A stretch of DNA of 64,000 nt from Heliopora coerulea (lineage: Eukaryota; Cnidaria; Anthozoa; Scleralcyonacea; Helioporidae). How positions within the stretch are numbered: the stretch's first letter is position 1; the number at the start of each line of letters is the position of its first letter. Below the pieces are notes generated by a model. It saw only the letters and a program-made list of their open reading frames with translations. It searched no databases and was not told the DNA's origin. Of the stretch, positions 30,213 to 41,299 are shown one piece after another. The stretch covers positions 1,845,501-1,909,500 of the forward strand of contig JASJOG010000048.1 of NCBI GenBank assembly GCA_030142905.1. Direction: 5' to 3'. The position numbers were made by a program, and so were the translations under genes.

Positions 30213-31254
30213 GTAGGTTTCTGTCGAGGACAGGAAAGAATACAAACCGCCACAAAGTTCTTTTTAGAAGACTCAAATGTAAATTTAAAATGGAAGATTT
30301 AAATGAAAATTTCGTCGAAACGTTCCTTTGCTGACATTTTAAGTTTTTTATGATGAATCTTTTTTGAGCAAGCATTGATGAGAAGTGAGGTAAGTGCAAC
30401 CATCGATGAAAAGTGAGGCAAATGGAGACATTTCACGGGACAGCTGTGGAAAAGAATCATATGACATGTTCATCCCAACTCTAAAATAGTACTGATGTTA
30501 CAATGACGACGTTTTGGCATTGGGGTTAAAATTATGGTGAAGTTTAGGGATTGGAATTAGAGTTATGTCGTTAATTTTTAATATACAAAATAAGAAAAGA
30601 GAAAATAAATAGAAAAAAAATTGAGAGAGGTACATCTCAGATCGTAAGGGGTGTTTTCATATAACGGAGTATACCTACCAGAAAGATATTCCTGCAGACG
30701 CAAGACCATTTTTAATTTTGTACATTATTATAAGCTTCCGCTCAGCTCTTCTTTCCAAAAGTTTTTCCAATCCAACCACGACTGTAACTTTATGTATGTC
30801 GATTCTGTGAGGTGATTTACCCATAAGGATCAGTGACCAGGGTCATATTACCGGTCTCTTGTCCTTGGGGTCATCCATTGCTCTTATACCGTACTCATGA
30901 ATAAATGACGTTTAAATTATTTCCTAGTTAATAAAGCAAAAAGTACATGGTTAATTGAAACAAATAATGCCGTCATATTTTCACCACATTTTCCTGGAAA
31001 ACGTTTGTTTTTCGCGCTGACAAAGCGAAGCATACGTTCTGCATATGTTAAGATTGATGTGTTTGGTGAAAAGGTAAATTTTATTAAGCCTAAGAGTGTC
31101 AGTAGAAATTCAAAGTTGGTCGTCTAGGTTGGGAAGAAGCAGTCAACTTCGCATAATTATCGTTATAATTATCGTTAATTATCGGTTCGTTAATCTTATT
31201 TATAATGTCGTTTCAAATTCATTCCTTATGCACTTTTATCCCCATTTTTTTCAG

Positions 31255-31498
31255 AAATGATGGTTTGGGCAACAGCGAACTTCAGCAGTCTGAAGTACCT
31301 TCTCATCGGTCTCTTTATTCAGAACGAGAAACTTCTGTTTTCCCATCAGATGCTAGCCACATAACTGACGCTCTTGATCTGCTAGAAGACGAAAACCCTC
31401 CTGAGTCATCATCCGGGTATTACTGGGCTCCAGCACGAGTGAAGAGAAACGAGACCCAACCATATGACAATACTTCAGAGCGCGTTCATGAAAATTAG
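31255..31498 (+). CDS. Gene A exon 4: cytoplasmic tail and stop
   Basis: CCCATTTTTTTCAG is the acceptor and one base completes the Arg codon from exon 3. It encodes 80 residues ending TAG. The tail is acidic and Ser-rich with L-D-L-L-E-D-E-N-P-P-E-S-S-S-G-Y-Y-W-A-P, then R-V-K-R-N. The S-S-S-x3-W-x-P element has a counterpart, S-S-S-A-M-L-W-V-P, near the end of gene B. Summed exons 64+39+211+244 = 558 nt, exactly 186 codons. Partner proteins and function are unknown. Confidence 0.85.
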
Positions 31499-31788
31499 GT
31501 TTCCCGTCCTGAAGAATCCATAGTAATGTTCGTTAATGATTCATCTTCGAGCCACGATTCCTTTCAAAGTAATTTGTAAACTTGACATGCCAAGCTTACA
31601 TTTTTGTTGCTTAGATTTTGTATACAATTACTTTTACTCAAGTCGAGTCATGAATATTAATGTCCAGCAGATAACCTTTAGTAAAACCATCCTTTGTGAA
31701 GTAAACAAACACATTTTTCAATTTACTAAAGTTTCGTTATGAGATTCGTAACATCATCAAAGTATTAAATATGATATTTACTAGTGTG

Positions 31789-31794
31789 AATAAA
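31789..31794 (+). promoter_or_regulatory. Gene A poly(A) signal
   Basis: AATAAA 291 bp after the stop codon; the only consensus hexamer within the first 300 bp. Confidence 0.5.
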
Positions 31795-31799
31795 TATCC

Positions 31800-34040
31800 T
31801 AGACTGTTAAAAAATTAGACATGCCAGGAAATCATCCCTAGCAGACCCAGGATTTGCGAAAATGGAGGGAGGCAAGCCAAGAGTCTATCAAGGTTTTGAG
31901 ATGGCTATATGGGTACCTCTGTTGAAAACTCATGTTTGTTTGAGAGTAAGTTTCCCCTCTGGGAACATTTCTTTACATGCCTAACCAAGTATTTTCTGTA
32001 TTGTGAAATTTTATTCGAAACCTTTGGTTCTAAATTGTGTATTTTAACACTGTAACATAGAATATGTATGCTACATAATTTGCAGCAATAGTACGGAAAG
32101 ATGAACGACGACGAGGGGGAGGGGATTGACAGTTGTTTTGTCATCTTCAACGGCATCAACAATGTAGTGTTAGCACCATTTTAGAAGTATTCGCATGTGA
32201 TGCCAGCCATTCGAAAGATTGTTTTAAAAACCAGAAAATACGTCTCACCACAAATACAGCCTCTACAATATAGAACAAAGGAAGCTCTCTGCTGAATTAA
32301 CCCATGCATTTTCGTGAACTTGTTTTTAGAGAGCTATGGCATTTTTAACAGCTCCAAAAGCGGGACTCAGCTCCCCTGGCCTCCTACCCTGGCCTATCCT
32401 GAGATGAAACCTGTAACTAAACAATGAAACTATAGGATCATTAAACAGAGGGTAAGAAAGTTAGTTGTTGCACAACCCATCATGGATTACCTAACAAGGC
32501 ATTGTACATATCGTAACGGTAAATTAGATAAAAAAATGTGTTTTCGCTGTCTGGAAAAAAATTTCGGAAGCACAAAAAATTAGAAGAGTTCAAAAACACT
32601 CAGTGTTTTAACGATTGTCATTTCCAGTTTTAAATTCGCCATGTCAATGAGGCGGCCAAGAGAAGTAATATGAACTCTTCTAAAGATAAGGCAACCAGAC
32701 TTTTGTTTAGGTACATAAAAAAGACAAGAAATAAGGCGAAAGAGTTATTTTGATTTGTAATGAAAAAATCAATATAAAATCAATGCAAATATTCTCCAAA
32801 AATAATCCTTAGTCTCTTAGGGTCCCAACTTATGACAACTATTGTAATTTTGAAATATGTTGAAGATTATTTCTCGACAATTTATGAAATGAATAAACAA
32901 AACTTTATGCATGAGACTTGCATGATACACATGTGAATGAATCCACACTTTTGTAAGGACACACTTCATTAGAAAAGCTTAACCGTTTTAACATATAAAA
33001 GTTGACATTTATTTATAATTCTCTGGATTTCAGACCAACTTCATATTGACATAGCATGCCGTCAATGAGGTTGTGGGGACAACTTTCGGTGATTGACGGC
33101 TATTCAATTTTCAGTATCTTCATTGTTTGTCTTTCCATCTCTTGTTATTCGGTTTAAATCTGCTTTAAATATAAGACTGAGATCAAATCATTATGTTGTT
33201 CATCATGTGCGATGATTGTAGTGCTGGAAAGGAAGAGGCATATAAATTTTGAATGAAACCGATAAGTAGACGGAATGAAATAATCAAAATTTCACAAGCA
33301 TGATTCCTTGTTACAATTGTTATGAGACGGTATATGGTTAGATTTAAACGACTAAAAGATGTATTGCGGTCAATAAGTCATTGCAAAATTAGACCGACTT
33401 ACTGAAAACGTTCAATGTTATTGTGAAGCTGTGGTGAAACAAAACAAGGTGTATTTCATTAAAAAGAACTATTAAAATAATTATTTGTTTTTTTTCTATT
33501 ATAACGTGTTTCCAAACCCTTTTTTTCTGGAGCACAACTGTTCATTACTTGATACTCTAAAGCGATGTATAGATTTACTTCAATTTGGCATAAAATTTGA
33601 ATAAAAATATTTGACTTGTATTAAGGCAAAAATGACCGTCAACCAATAGAGGAAAGGTTGTTTTACTGTCCGGTTGAACCTGGGAACAAATTTTAGTAAT
33701 CTGTTATTTATTGAAATTTCGGCATCTACTTTCTAAAAGGTCGTTCTACCAAGCCTGGAACTATTAATTGTGTAAACTATACGGATTTGAAGTATTAAAA
33801 ACCAAGACAAAAAATTTTCACTGAAATGTACTAGTCTAAATGATGCGCAAGAGAATTGCCTTGAACTTTTTAACAGAAACTTCTTTCGTTTTTATCGATT
33901 TCGGCAGATCATTCTACAACTTCCCTAAACTTTCCTCATAATTCCTATTAATCCTCTCTGAAAAGTTGACCATTGCAAGCAAACCTTAGGGAAACAAAGA
34001 TCTTCTGAATCGTTCTGACATTCTAATGCTCGTTACAGTA
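31800..34040. other. Intergenic DNA, nothing recognised
   Basis: AT-rich sequence between gene A and the LINE cluster. Short frames on both strands lack motifs or splice signals. Confidence 0.5.
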
Positions 34041-34061
34041 AAGTTTGTTTTATAATTATTA

Positions 34062-35975
34062 CTGTATAAAAGCCAACTCTATGGGCCAGAACCTAAAGAT
34101 ACCAACATTTGTTATCTTTTGTTATAGTCTACTCTACTTGCACCATTCCAGACATAATCTTCCTTAAGATAGTTTCACTCTCCATTAGTACGGTCTTTTT
34201 CATTTCTCTTACTACCCATTGCTGCCGAGATTTCCCTTTTATCAGCTTCTTTATCTGTCCTTCCAGTTTCTGCATTCCTCCGCCTAAACATCCAATTACC
34301 AAGGGTACAATTTCAACCATGAAGCTTAAACGCCTCTCGTGAATTTCAAATGCTAACTGCTCGTATTTTTGCAATTTTTCCCTCCGTTTCTTTGCGAAAT
34401 TCACCTCTGCAGGGCAGGGCATATCAATTATCCAGATTATACATTCTTAGGCATCTTCAAAAGTTAGATCGGGTCTTTCGTTGTTGTTTTATTCATCTTG
34501 TATTCAAAGTCCCATACCAGCTTCTTACTTGGCTTTTCGATGACTGTTCCCTTCTTCCATACAGTTTTGTACCAGACTGTACTCTCTTCACGTAAACCTG
34601 CCTCCTTTCCCCATTCCACCGCGAGCACCATCAAAGCATTATTATGCCTTCTCACGTACTTATTAACATCAAGGATCTTACAGCTAGCTAGTAGATCTAC
34701 TGACTCTCTTATCTGTGCACAGACTGCAAATCTCCGACTCCACCTCCATTCCCCTTAAAGCCTTCCAAACTCTGGTCCTGACCATTTGCTCTAACATCTC
34801 TATTATGGTTGTCATCTTTGTCAAATCTCGGTTGCGATGTAACCCCTGACTAAATTTTTCTTGTTGACCACTGAAAACCTCACTTTGCAAATTCTCCTCA
34901 TGACATTGATAGACCTGTCTTTTTTCCATTTTGGATTTCAGCAAGATTTTTAGCTCTCTCCAGGCATCCTTCCAAGACCCGCATATCTTCTCGCCATTCA
35001 AGTCATTCTCTCATATCCCGAAACTAACTTCTCCAGCTATCTTCAGGACCTCTTCTGCTTCTCTCTTTATTGAACAACATTCGTTCCTATGCACCCGTTT
35101 CCAGGCAACTTTTATCCATCGGCATCTTGATAATGACATGTAGCAATCTACTCTGACCTTTGTTTCTTTGTACATATCCCTGATACTCTTCACCCCTCTT
35201 CCACCTTTAGCACGAACCAGGTACGACCTTTCATCATTTGCTTGCCTTCCGTGCACGTTTCTCTCTCTGAGTTCCCTCTTTACAGTCATGTCAAGTTCAT
35301 CCAGGTATTCCTTACTCAATCTGCAAACATTCATCACATATCCTGCGACAGGTATCGCTCTACAGTTCACGGCTCTAGCCAGGTTCTTATCATAAAGTTC
35401 TAGTTGCGCAATACTCCTCATCCTCTTTGCTACTTCCTTCATTACTCTTACCATCACTTTGCCCTTGTCGACTTTTTAAGCCTGTTCACATCCTAAGAAC
35501 CTATACATTTTGTTTCCATCTGGCTCAAGTGCGTTCATTCTCTCATCCAATCCATCTAATCCTTCGCCCTTCACCATTTTTCCATGTTCAAATACGACCT
35601 CTCCACATTTTGTTATGCTGTAGCACGCCCCTGTATCATGGCTGGTCTTTATAATCATCTCGTTAACAGCTTCTAAACTGTTATGGTTTTCTTGGTACAC
35701 TTTCAAGTCATCTATAAAAAAGCTGTGAAAACAGCCAGATTTCTGTTGTGTTCCTTAACTTCAATCATTATACATTTATCAATTAACAGAAGGTCAACTG
35801 TACCTAATGTTCCTTCTGACGTTCCCATCTGTCCTTCAATGCCACATCGATTTCTTGTAGCATGATTCTTTAGATTCTTTGCTATGAAACTGGTGCATGT
35901 TTTGTACGAGATATTCAAGCAGGTAATGGGCCTGTAATCTTATACTGGGCTCAGGTTCTCAGTCAAGGCTATTGA
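34062..35975 (-). pseudogene. RLE-type LINE copy 3, 5' truncated
   Basis: The - strand begins with Y-R-F-L-G-C at the RT thumb and continues through a region with R-G-G-R-G-V-K-S-I-R. It then has S-E-I-C-S-L-C and an endonuclease-like tail containing I-E-K-P, I-D/M-P-C-P-A and E-K-L-Q-K-Y. It ends G-C-L-G-G-G and I-L-R-K-I-M-S-G. The layout matches R2/R4/NeSL-like LINEs (RT, zinc knuckle, restriction-like endonuclease). It is a different subfamily from copies 1 and 2. Several stops are present; RT catalytic motifs are lost to truncation. Confidence 0.8.
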
Positions 35976-35989
35976 CAGTAAAGTCTGTT

Positions 35990-36008
35990 TTATTATTATT
36001 GTTATTAT
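35990..36008. repeat. (ATT)n tract between LINE copies 3 and 2
   Basis: TTATTATTATTGTTATTAT, preceded by ACAGTAAAGTCTGTTTT. A near-identical ACAGTAAAGTTTGTTTTATAATTATT occurs at 34036-34060, at the other end of copy 3. Confidence 0.85.
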
Positions 36009-36009
36009 G

Positions 36010-37398
36010 ACGTTATCGCACATTGGTTTGTTGTTTTGGCCGATGGTTTCTTCTTAAAGTTTGGTGGGGACAAGCCTCCTCAAATTTCAAGGACCTTTCT
36101 TAGTATTCTCGCTGTGTATGATATAGCACTTCTCTGTAGTTCTACCAGCCGCGTCTTTATTCCCAACTGCTTTAATCTTTTCCGCAGCTTATTTGGAATT
36201 GCTCCTATCGCTCCTATTACAATTGGTGTGATGTTTGCTTTCATATTCCACATTGTTTTTAACTCTCTCCGCAGAACTTGGTACTTTTCGATTTTCTCTT
36301 GTTCTTTTAATTCGATTTTGCTATCATACGGTATGGCGAAGTCAATGATCTCACAATATTTATTAACTTTATCCACTACAATCATATCTGGTCGTCGAGT
36401 TTCTATGACATGGTCCATTTGTATAGAGACATCCCACAAAATCTTACATTTTTCATTTTCTGCAACTGCTTCTGGCTCGTGTTGGTACCATTTTGGTGTT
36501 ACATCAATCTCAAATTTCATGCATAACTCCAAGTGAGTTTTTTTCCTATCCAATCGTGTCTTCTTTTATACTCTTTCTGGGCCAGTTTTGAACATTCACT
36601 TGTAATATGGTTTACTGTCTCCATTGTTGTTCCGCACATTCTACAATTGCCTTCTTTTTGGATTTTATCAATTTTTGCTTTGATTTGGTTTGTTCGAAGG
36701 GCCTGTTCTTGGGCTGCCATGATGAGGCTTTCAGTTTCTCTTTTGATGTTCCCTTCTTTTAACCACGTCCATGAGTCCGTTCCTCTTACTTCTTCTGTCT
36801 GTCTGTCATACTGCCCATGTAACATTTTTTGATGCAATCCTTCTTTCCTTGTGTTTTTCTTCTTCTCTTTTAATTCTTTTTCTGTTTCCAATTCTTTTTG
36901 CTTATTTCCTGTTGCTGCTACAATTAGTCTTTCGTCACTATCTTGGACATATCTCTGTAATCCTAGAATGGCCAACTCAATAATGTCTTCTACCCTTTGT
37001 AAACCTCTGCCTCCTTCACTTCTCGGGATATACACTCTATCAACGTTGCTCCTAGGATGTAGCCCTTTTTGCATAGTCAGCAATTTTCCAGTTCTGTAGT
37101 ACAACTCTTCCTTCTCTAGTCTTGCTCATTGTAGGAATGCAGCTGAGTATCGTAATAATGCAACTGCCCATGTGTTGATCTCTTTTATCACATTCTTGCC
37201 ATTCAGCTTTGTTTCCATAATCTTCCTTACTCTTCTCAGATATTCTTTCTTAATTTTCTCCTTCATCTGGCCATGCTTGGTGTCGTCTGCTTCTAGGATT
37301 CCAAGGTATTTATAGCTGTTTTCTTCTTTTAAACTTTTCATGATTTGCTCGTCGAGTAACTTTATGCCATGTGATTTCACTGTCTTACCTCGTTTCAG
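36010..37398 (-). pseudogene. RLE-type LINE copy 2, 5' truncated
   Basis: The - strand reads Y-K-Y-L-G-I at the RT thumb, then KGLHPRSNVDRVYIPRSEGG. A CCHC knuckle C-R-M-C-x8-H-I-T-S-E-C and E-A-L-R-T-N follow. The endonuclease core is HVIETRRPDMIVVDKVNKYC, with E-I-I-D-F-A-I-P and E-K-I-E-K-Y-Q. The P-D ... D-x-A spacing and E-K are those of the restriction-like endonuclease located downstream of RT in R2-superfamily LINEs. This C-terminal half is almost free of stops over three long frames. Confidence 0.88.
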
Positions 37399-37416
37399 TA
37401 TTATTATTATTATTAC
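37399..37416. repeat. (ATT)n tract at 5' end of LINE copy 2
   Basis: TATTATTATTATTATTA directly at the truncation point of copy 2. Confidence 0.9.
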
Positions 37417-38205
37417 AACTCGTGTACCACCCAACTAAGGACAGTAGAAGGGTCCCAGCCTAATACGGGCTCCCAGCATCCCGCCAGATAAGGTAGCAAC
37501 AGACATTGCACATTTCAGGGAACTTGTGCGGAAAGGAAATTTTCCCTTTAAAATGGATTTTAACCAACACTCACAGGGCCAGCCCTTACTCGCCCAACTT
37601 ATCCAGTCAGGAAAGAGTAAGGGAAATACAGCCCTCCCAATGCATATATCCAGTTTGACCTTAACAGTACTCTCTTGCACTTCCAACCAGTTAAGGTCAA
37701 TTTAGGCGTGCCACTGCAAGAGTTAAGTCTGAATGTTGTTTTATTCTTAGACTAGTGCAGATCTGTTTCATCATTTCAAGGCTAGTTCATCCTCAACCAA
37801 CTAAGGTCAGGGGCATCAGCCAGCTGTACAGATTTTCTTCTAGTCCTTGGGCTGACAGGGCAGGTTTGCCAACACCTGAAGGTAGTGTACTTGGAGCTGC
37901 CTGCCAATTAAGGCAAGATGAGGCTTTCGGCTACCTGTCTACCCAGCTGGCAAGATAGGGGCACCACTTCCTAGGTCATCTCATCAAAGCGTGCTCGTTT
38001 TATGGAGGTCACTGGCTCCGAATCAATGTCCTGCCTACCTACTTCTGGTTTTATGTCAGAGTTTCCTTCTCCTAGATAAGTTGCCATCCAAGGCTAAAGA
38101 GTCTTATGTACCCTTGGTTAAGGGGTTGCTGGCACTTGCCAAAGGTGCCACCCCGGACTCTGGTGGGCGGTAGCGTTCACATTCCCGTAGTAGGCTGAAG
38201 CTGTG
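37417..38205. other. Unidentified GC-richer block between two (ATT)n tracts
   Basis: 789 bp of distinctly higher GC than its surroundings, bounded on both sides by ATT repeats. It contains paired motifs such as CAACTAAGGACAGTAG, CCAGTTAAGGTCAATT and CAACCAACTAAGGTCAG, about 250-350 bp apart. No convincing protein was found. It may be the 5' UTR of an RLE LINE or another element inserted at the same kind of site. Confidence 0.45.
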
Positions 38206-38235
38206 ATTATTATTATTATTATTATTATTATTATT
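38206..38235. repeat. (ATT)n tract at 3' end of LINE copy 1
   Basis: Ten ATT units immediately beyond the 3' end of LINE copy 1. Confidence 0.95.
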
Positions 38236-40960
38236 TCAACCTTTAATAACCCAGTTTTGATTGTATACTGGTAACTTCCAATTGAGATTGAGTTGCAACA
38301 AGCATCCAAGGATCACAAGAGCATTTTCAGTTCTCGTCAGGTCTCTAGGACCTTTCTTAATATTCTTGCTGTCCCACGTATTGCGGTTTTTTGGAGATGT
38401 TCTCCCTTTATCTTTATTCCAATTTTCTCAATCGGTTTGTCCAGGGGTTTTTTTATCGTTCCAAAGGCTCCAACAAGAACTGGCATCACTTCCACTTTTC
38501 TCATGGACCATATCCTTGCTATTTCTCGCTTCAAGTCCTAATATTTCTCTACTTTCTCTCTTTCTTTTTCTGCCACTCTACTATCCCCTGGTATTGCAAT
38601 ATCAATGATTTTACACACCTTCTCTTTGTTCTCCACAATCGCTATGTCTGGCCTTCTCGCTTCGATTATATGGTCGCATTGTATGTTGAAATCCCACAGC
38701 ACTTTAGTTCTGTCTGTTTCTTGTACACTGATTCGAACCATTTATCTGCAAGTTTACTACATACACTCACCAAGTGGCTCACACTCTCACCCTTCTCATG
38801 ACACATTCGGTATAATGGAGACTCTACACCTTTGTCAACGTGAAACTTCACGTAATTGGTTCTCAGAGCCTGTTCCTGAGCAGCAAAAATCAGCGTTTCT
38901 GCTCCTGCCTTTAAATCTGACTTTTTTTTATCAAGTCCCAAGTTCTATCTTTATCTACGTCTGTTTCTTCCAGCTCCCTCAGGGATTGTCCATACATCTT
39001 TTTTTCCCTTCAGGGTTTCTCTCCATTTTCCACACGTTCCTTTTAAAATTCCTCGGGTTTAACACAATTCACCAAATCTACAATCCCAGCACTTTTCACT
39101 GCTTCCATCAACGGCTTAATACTGTTCTTCACATACCATCCCATGCTATTCTCTTCATTATGAATGCACCTTTAGCAACTTATTACTCCACGTCCTCCTC
39201 TTGCTCTAGGTAATACATCCTGTTGACATCACTTTTTGGATGTAAGGCTCCATACATAGCCATCATGTTGAGAGTCCTTCTGTCCAACTTTGCTATCTCA
39301 TCTTTGTTCCACTTCAGAATCCCTGCACCATATCGTAGTACTGATACTACCCAAGTGTTGACTGCCAGAATCTTATTCCTCCTATCTAGCTTTGATTTCA
39401 ACAGTGCTTTTAGACGTCTCATATATTCTTTCTGAAACTGTTCTTTCATTTCTTTGTCTTTTATTTTATCCAGTTCTGAGATCCCCAAATATCTATATCC
39501 TTCACTTTCTACCTCCTTCATGGTCATACCATTTGGGAGCTCGGTGTCTTCACACGTCATTACCTTTCCTATCTTCATAATCAGTACGCTACATTTCTTT
39601 ATCCCAAACTCCATACCGATATCGTCACTGACTGCATGTACTGTGTTTACAAGTGATTCTATTTGACTCTCACTCTTCCCAAACAACTTCAAATCATCCA
39701 TAAAGAACATATGGTTGATTCTTGTTTGTCCCATGGTATAACCTTCTTTTAGTTTTCTCAATACTAATGTCAACGGTACCATGCAGATTACAAACAGCAA
39801 TGGTGATAGGCTACCTCCTTGGAAGATGTCTCTCCTGATATTAACTTTCCCCAACGATTCACTCGATGATGTTAGTTCTGTCTGCCATTTTGTCATACTT
39901 CTCGTAAGGAATTGCTTGATGTTGTCAGCAATTTGGAGGAATTCGAGACATTCTATTATCCGACTGTGCGGCATCATGTCATAGGCCTTTCTATAGTCTA
40001 CCCATGCCATTGCCAAATTCGTAAGTCTTTTCTTACAGTGTTGCAAAACCATTAGGTCAATCAGCAGCTGTTCTTTAGTCTCCCTACTCTCCCTACGACA
40101 TCGCTTTTGTTCTTCTGGCAAAATTTTGTTTTCATCCAAGAATGTATACGTACTTTCTGTAATTACTCCAGTCATCAGTTTCCACATTAGTGGTAGGCAG
40201 GAGATTGGTCAAAATTGTCAACTGCATTCCCTTTGGCAGAGTCCTTTAAACAGAGGATAGTCCTACCAAGTGGCATCCGGTCTGGAACCATCTGCTTCTC
40301 ATTGAACATGTCATCCATTTGTTTTGCAATGCACTAGTGTAAAGCATCCAGCTTTTTGATCCAATATCCCTGCACTCCATCAGGTCCAGGCGCCTTCCAG
40401 TTTGGTATCTTTCTATATTGCGTTCTTACCATTTTGATAATGATGACTACATTGTCCTCCTTTACATCTTTCGCCTCTTTTTAGGTCCTTAAGCCATTCC
40501 GCTTTCTTATTGTGTTCCTTCGTATTGTCCCAGATCTCTTTCCAGAATCTTCTACTTTCTCCTGCATCAGGAATGACTCTTTCTTTAGATACCTCTCCAT
40601 TGAATTCTTTGTACACTTTCTTCTGATCAATATTGAACATTCCATTCTGCTTGTAATGTTTCATTCTCTCTTCATATCTCCTTATTTTCGCTGCCTTAGC
40701 CATAAGACTTTGTTTCAACTTTTACCATTTTCAACGGTTACCATTTTTGACCCTTTTTTTTTATATGGTACTTCCTATTCAGTCTGTTATATTTGTTGGT
40801 GTTATTAAGTTCATTTTTCATGTATCTTTCTAGTATGTTCACGTCCTTTCCCAGTCTCTTGATATCCCCCCCTATTCTTCTTTTCCGCCATGGTTCCGAC
40901 TTTTTACCTACTGGTTTTTGTTTTAATAATTAATCCCATTTGTTCTCTTATATATACCAC
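38236..40960 (-). pseudogene. RLE-type (R2/R4/NeSL-like) LINE copy 1
   Basis: The longest LINE copy. Its N-terminal part (40718-40413) includes R-F-W-K-E-I-W. After a frameshift N-W-K-A-P-G-P-D-G-V-Q-G-Y-W and S-A-K-G-N-A follow. A 334-codon frame (40187-39183) then has RT motif [12 protein letters not shown], motif [17 protein letters not shown], motif [12 protein letters not shown], and Y-R-Y-L-G-I. Downstream are a mutated knuckle (Tyr for first Cys) and endonuclease HIIEARRPDIAIVENKEKVC, D-I-A-I-P-G-D, E-K-V-E-K-Y. Several frameshifts separate the parts. It ends at (ATT)n on the 3' side and merges into TTA-rich DNA on the 5' side. Confidence 0.9.
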
Positions 40961-41165
40961 TGCTACTTTTATCATTATTATTATAATTATATATTGTTAT
41001 ATTAAATTATATATTAATTATATTATATTAAATTATACATTATATATTAACATTAAACTATATATTATTAGAATTATATAATTATAATTATTAATATTAC
41101 TATAATTATTATTATTGTAATCATTAATTCTAATTATTTTAATTATTGTTATTATTGTCCTTAAT
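40961..41165. repeat. AT-rich, TTA/ATT-repeat region
   Basis: Degenerate ATTATTATAATTATATATTA sequence at the 5' side of LINE copy 1, of the same composition as the tracts at the other LINE ends. Confidence 0.8.
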
Positions 41166-41179
41166 AATGGCACGATGAG

Positions 41180-41292
41180 TCCTCTTGACGAGTAAAATCA
41201 CCTAGCGTTGGCCAGAGTAGATTAACTCTGTCCAAGCAGAATGTCTCCCTTTGATAAGTAAAACTGTCTGGCGTCAGCCAGAGTAAGATAAC
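41180..41292. repeat. Two-copy tandem repeat, about 57-60 bp period
   Basis: Unit 1 has CTTGACGAGTAAAATCACCT and AGCGTTGGCCAGAGTAGA. Unit 2 has CTTTGATAAGTAAAACTGTCT and GGCGTCAGCCAGAGTAAGA. This is probably a remnant of a longer minisatellite. Confidence 0.7.
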
Positions 41293-41299
41293 AGAAAAC

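Noticed and set aside
31843..32395. MITE starting GCAGACCCAGGATTTGCG
   Set aside because: The proposed right end near 32395 does not pair with it.
34109..39666. Numerous + strand frames of 60-200 codons in the LINE cluster
   Set aside because: They are antisense shadows of the RLE LINE coding strand, with Leu/Ser/Phe-rich composition and no motifs. The same holds for + strand frames at 55400-56862 and - strand frames at 60840-63109.
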